Below are positions 21,378 through 22,561 of a stretch of 22,561 nt of DNA, in pieces. Both the position numbers and the translations under genes were made by a program. Numbering within the stretch: the stretch's first letter is position 1; every line of letters begins with the position of its first letter. This stretch comes from Spirochaetota bacterium (GTDB lineage Bacteria > Spirochaetota > Spirochaetia > Treponematales > Rectinemataceae): assembly GCA_023421875.1 (NCBI GenBank), contig JAEZSM010000090.1:1-22561 (forward strand), written 5' to 3'. The notes below the pieces were generated by a model. The model saw nothing but the letters and a program-made list of their open reading frames with translations, did no database searches and was not told the DNA's origin.

Positions 21378-22561
21378 TTACGCCTTGCCCAGCCTCCGAA
21401 CCTCTCTCAGAAGCAGTGTGGTGGTTATGGCAGAGGAAAGAAGATCTGCCAGGGGATAGGATATCCAGATGCCGTCGAGCCCAAAGAAGCGGGGTAAGAG
21501 CAGGATCAGGGGGATGAGAATGAAGAACTGGCGGGACAGGCCCAGGGCAACCGATTCCGTAGCCTTGCCAACCGCCTGGAAATACGTGGTCCCGGTGATC
21601 TGCACCGCCGCCAGGGGGTCGAACATTACCATGATCCTGAGAACCCGGGCGCTGGAATCGACCAGGGCGGCGTCGGAAGTAAAAAAGCCCATACCCACCC
21701 TGGGCAGGAGCATCATGAAGGCATAGCCGATCCCCGCCAGGCCGGTGGCTGTAAAAATTGTCGTTCTCAAAGTCGCCCTGACCCGGTCGTAGCGTTTTGC
21801 GCCGTAGTTGTAGCCCGCGATGGGCTGGAAGCCCTGGACGATTCCCAGGACAGGCATGATGACGATCATGTTGAGTCGGTGGATCATGCCAAAGGTAGTG
21901 ATAGCCGAGTCGCCGCCGTAGCGCCCGAGGGAAGTGTTTACCAGCAGCATGAGAAGGCTCATCCCCGCCGACTGGATAAAGGCGGGCGTTCCCAGCAGGA
22001 AGCTCTGGCCCAGGATTTTTGGCCGTATACGGAATTCCGAGGCAACGAGGGGAACAATCATTTTCTTCCGAGCGTACAGTGAAGCCAGATAGGTTACCGA
22101 TGCTACTTGGCTTATCACCGTGGCGATCGCCGCTCCCCTAACCCCCAGGCCCAACCCGAATATAAATATAGGGTCGAGAATAGTATTTAAGCCTGCTCCC
22201 AGGAGCATACCCTTCATGGATGCCTTGGTATTCCCTTCGGAGCGAACCAGGTTGGAGGCGCACATCGCCAGGGCAAAAAAGAAGAAACCAGCCCCAACGA
22301 TGCTCAGGTAACCCATAGCCAAAGGCATGATCTCTTGACTGGCGCCGAAAAATGTAAGTATCGGTCGCATAAAGGCAAACAGCAGGCCCACCAAGATAGC
22401 ATTGACCAGAATAACCGTGGCGTAGGCCGTACCTACAGCCTTTACCGCCTCGTCGTGGCGCTTTTCTCCCAAGCGTCTGGATACGATAGAAGCGGTGCCA
22501 ATGCCAGTAGCTTGGGCAACCGAAGAGACGATCATCTGGATAGGAAAGACGATTGAGAGCG
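21378..22561 (-). CDS. MATE family multidrug/Na+ exporter (5' end cut by window edge)
   Basis: The frame is open from the right edge to the stop at 21378, giving 393 visible residues of a family normally about 450 long; the start and first helix are outside. An internal ATG at 22535 is not the start, because the residues before it (LSIVFPIQ) continue the MATE pattern into MIVSSVAQATGIGTASIVSRRLGEKRHDEA. Around ten hydrophobic helices are visible. Conserved MATE stretches include LVRSEGNTKASMKGMLLGAGLNTILDP (loop and helix), IMPVLGIVQGFQPIAGYNYGAKRYDRV and FGLDGIWISYPLADLLS. The subtype looks like MepA-type exporters, which use Na+ or H+ gradients; the substrate cannot be read. It converges on the reductase gene. 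Confidence 0.93.
   Translation of the reverse strand, partial: LSIVFPIQMIVSSVAQATGIGTASIVSRRLGEKRHDEAVKAVGTAYATVILVNAILVGLLFAFMRPILTFFGASQEIMPLAMGYLSIVGAGFFFFALAMCASNLVRSEGNTKASMKGMLLGAGLNTILDPIFIFGLGLGVRGAAIATVISQVASVTYLASLYARKKMIVPLVASEFRIRPKILGQSFLLGTPAFIQSAGMSLLMLLVNTSLGRYGGDSAITTFGMIHRLNMIVIMPVLGIVQGFQPIAGYNYGAKRYDRVRATLRTTIFTATGLAGIGYAFMMLLPRVGMGFFTSDAALVDSSARVLRIMVMFDPLAAVQITGTTYFQAVGKATESVALGLSRQFFILIPLILLLPRFFGLDGIWISYPLADLLSSAITTTLLLREVRRLGKA

Noticed and set aside
1..22561. CRISPR arrays, insertion sequences, integrases, toxin-antitoxin or known phage-defence modules
   Set aside because: No spaced direct repeats, transposase or integrase motifs, or defence-gene domains were found; AddAB is housekeeping DNA repair.

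Overview
The window is a 22.5 kb chromosomal stretch of a moderately GC-rich bacterium. It is densely coded: the longest gap without a gene is about 200 bp. Genes lie on both strands. I see no insertion sequences, phage genes, CRISPR arrays or recognisable defence islands. Gene content suggests a fermentative or anaerobic bacterium: a heme-less FMN/FAD enoate (fumarate-type) reductase lipoprotein, a very large cytoplasmic GH13 protein, AddAB, a split chromate transporter and peptidase T. Lipoboxes ending FAAC and IAGC and this gene mix fit a spirochaete of the Treponema/Spirochaeta group best. That placement is an impression from gene content and not a proof.

Layout. Positions 1-980 (minus) hold a stand-alone asparaginase N-domain protein whose stop codon overlaps the start of a TetR regulator that runs off the left edge. 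Positions 1148-1879 (plus) encode a lytic transglycosylase lipoprotein, convergent with a second TetR regulator (1898-2521, minus). Positions 2723-14143 (plus) form one tightly packed run: a 1270-residue GH13 protein, an AddB-like nuclease, the AddA helicase-nuclease, and two half-size ChrA proteins. Four junctions overlap or are separated by at most 31 bp. Positions 14188-16240 (minus) are a two-gene unit, a DUF2156 (GNAT-like) protein followed by a nucleotidyltransferase. Divergent from it are pepT (16381-17637) and then a GNAT-like protein. A tRNA-Thr(CGU) gene (18480-18552) precedes a small four-helix membrane protein. A well-promoted FMN/FAD reductase lipoprotein (19133-21196) ends in a strong terminator. 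A MATE exporter (minus) runs off the right edge.

How genes may work together. AddA and AddB make the double-strand-break resection complex. The two ChrA halves probably form one anion transporter. The first TetR is translationally coupled to the asparaginase-like gene. The second TetR faces the GH13-addBA unit across about 200 bp and could control it.

The most unusual signal is how genes start. At least four genes (asparaginase-like, GH13, DUF2156, pepT) have a sigma70-like -10 box only 6-9 nt before the ATG and no Shine-Dalgarno sequence, which predicts leaderless mRNAs. Other genes have strong Shine-Dalgarno sequences, two of them with TTG starts. Two lipoprotein genes carry an inverted repeat directly before the Shine-Dalgarno sequence. 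I did not find a convincing new multi-gene system. The best leads are the GH13 protein with an altered region IV at the head of an addBA unit, and the nucleotidyltransferase/DUF2156 pair.
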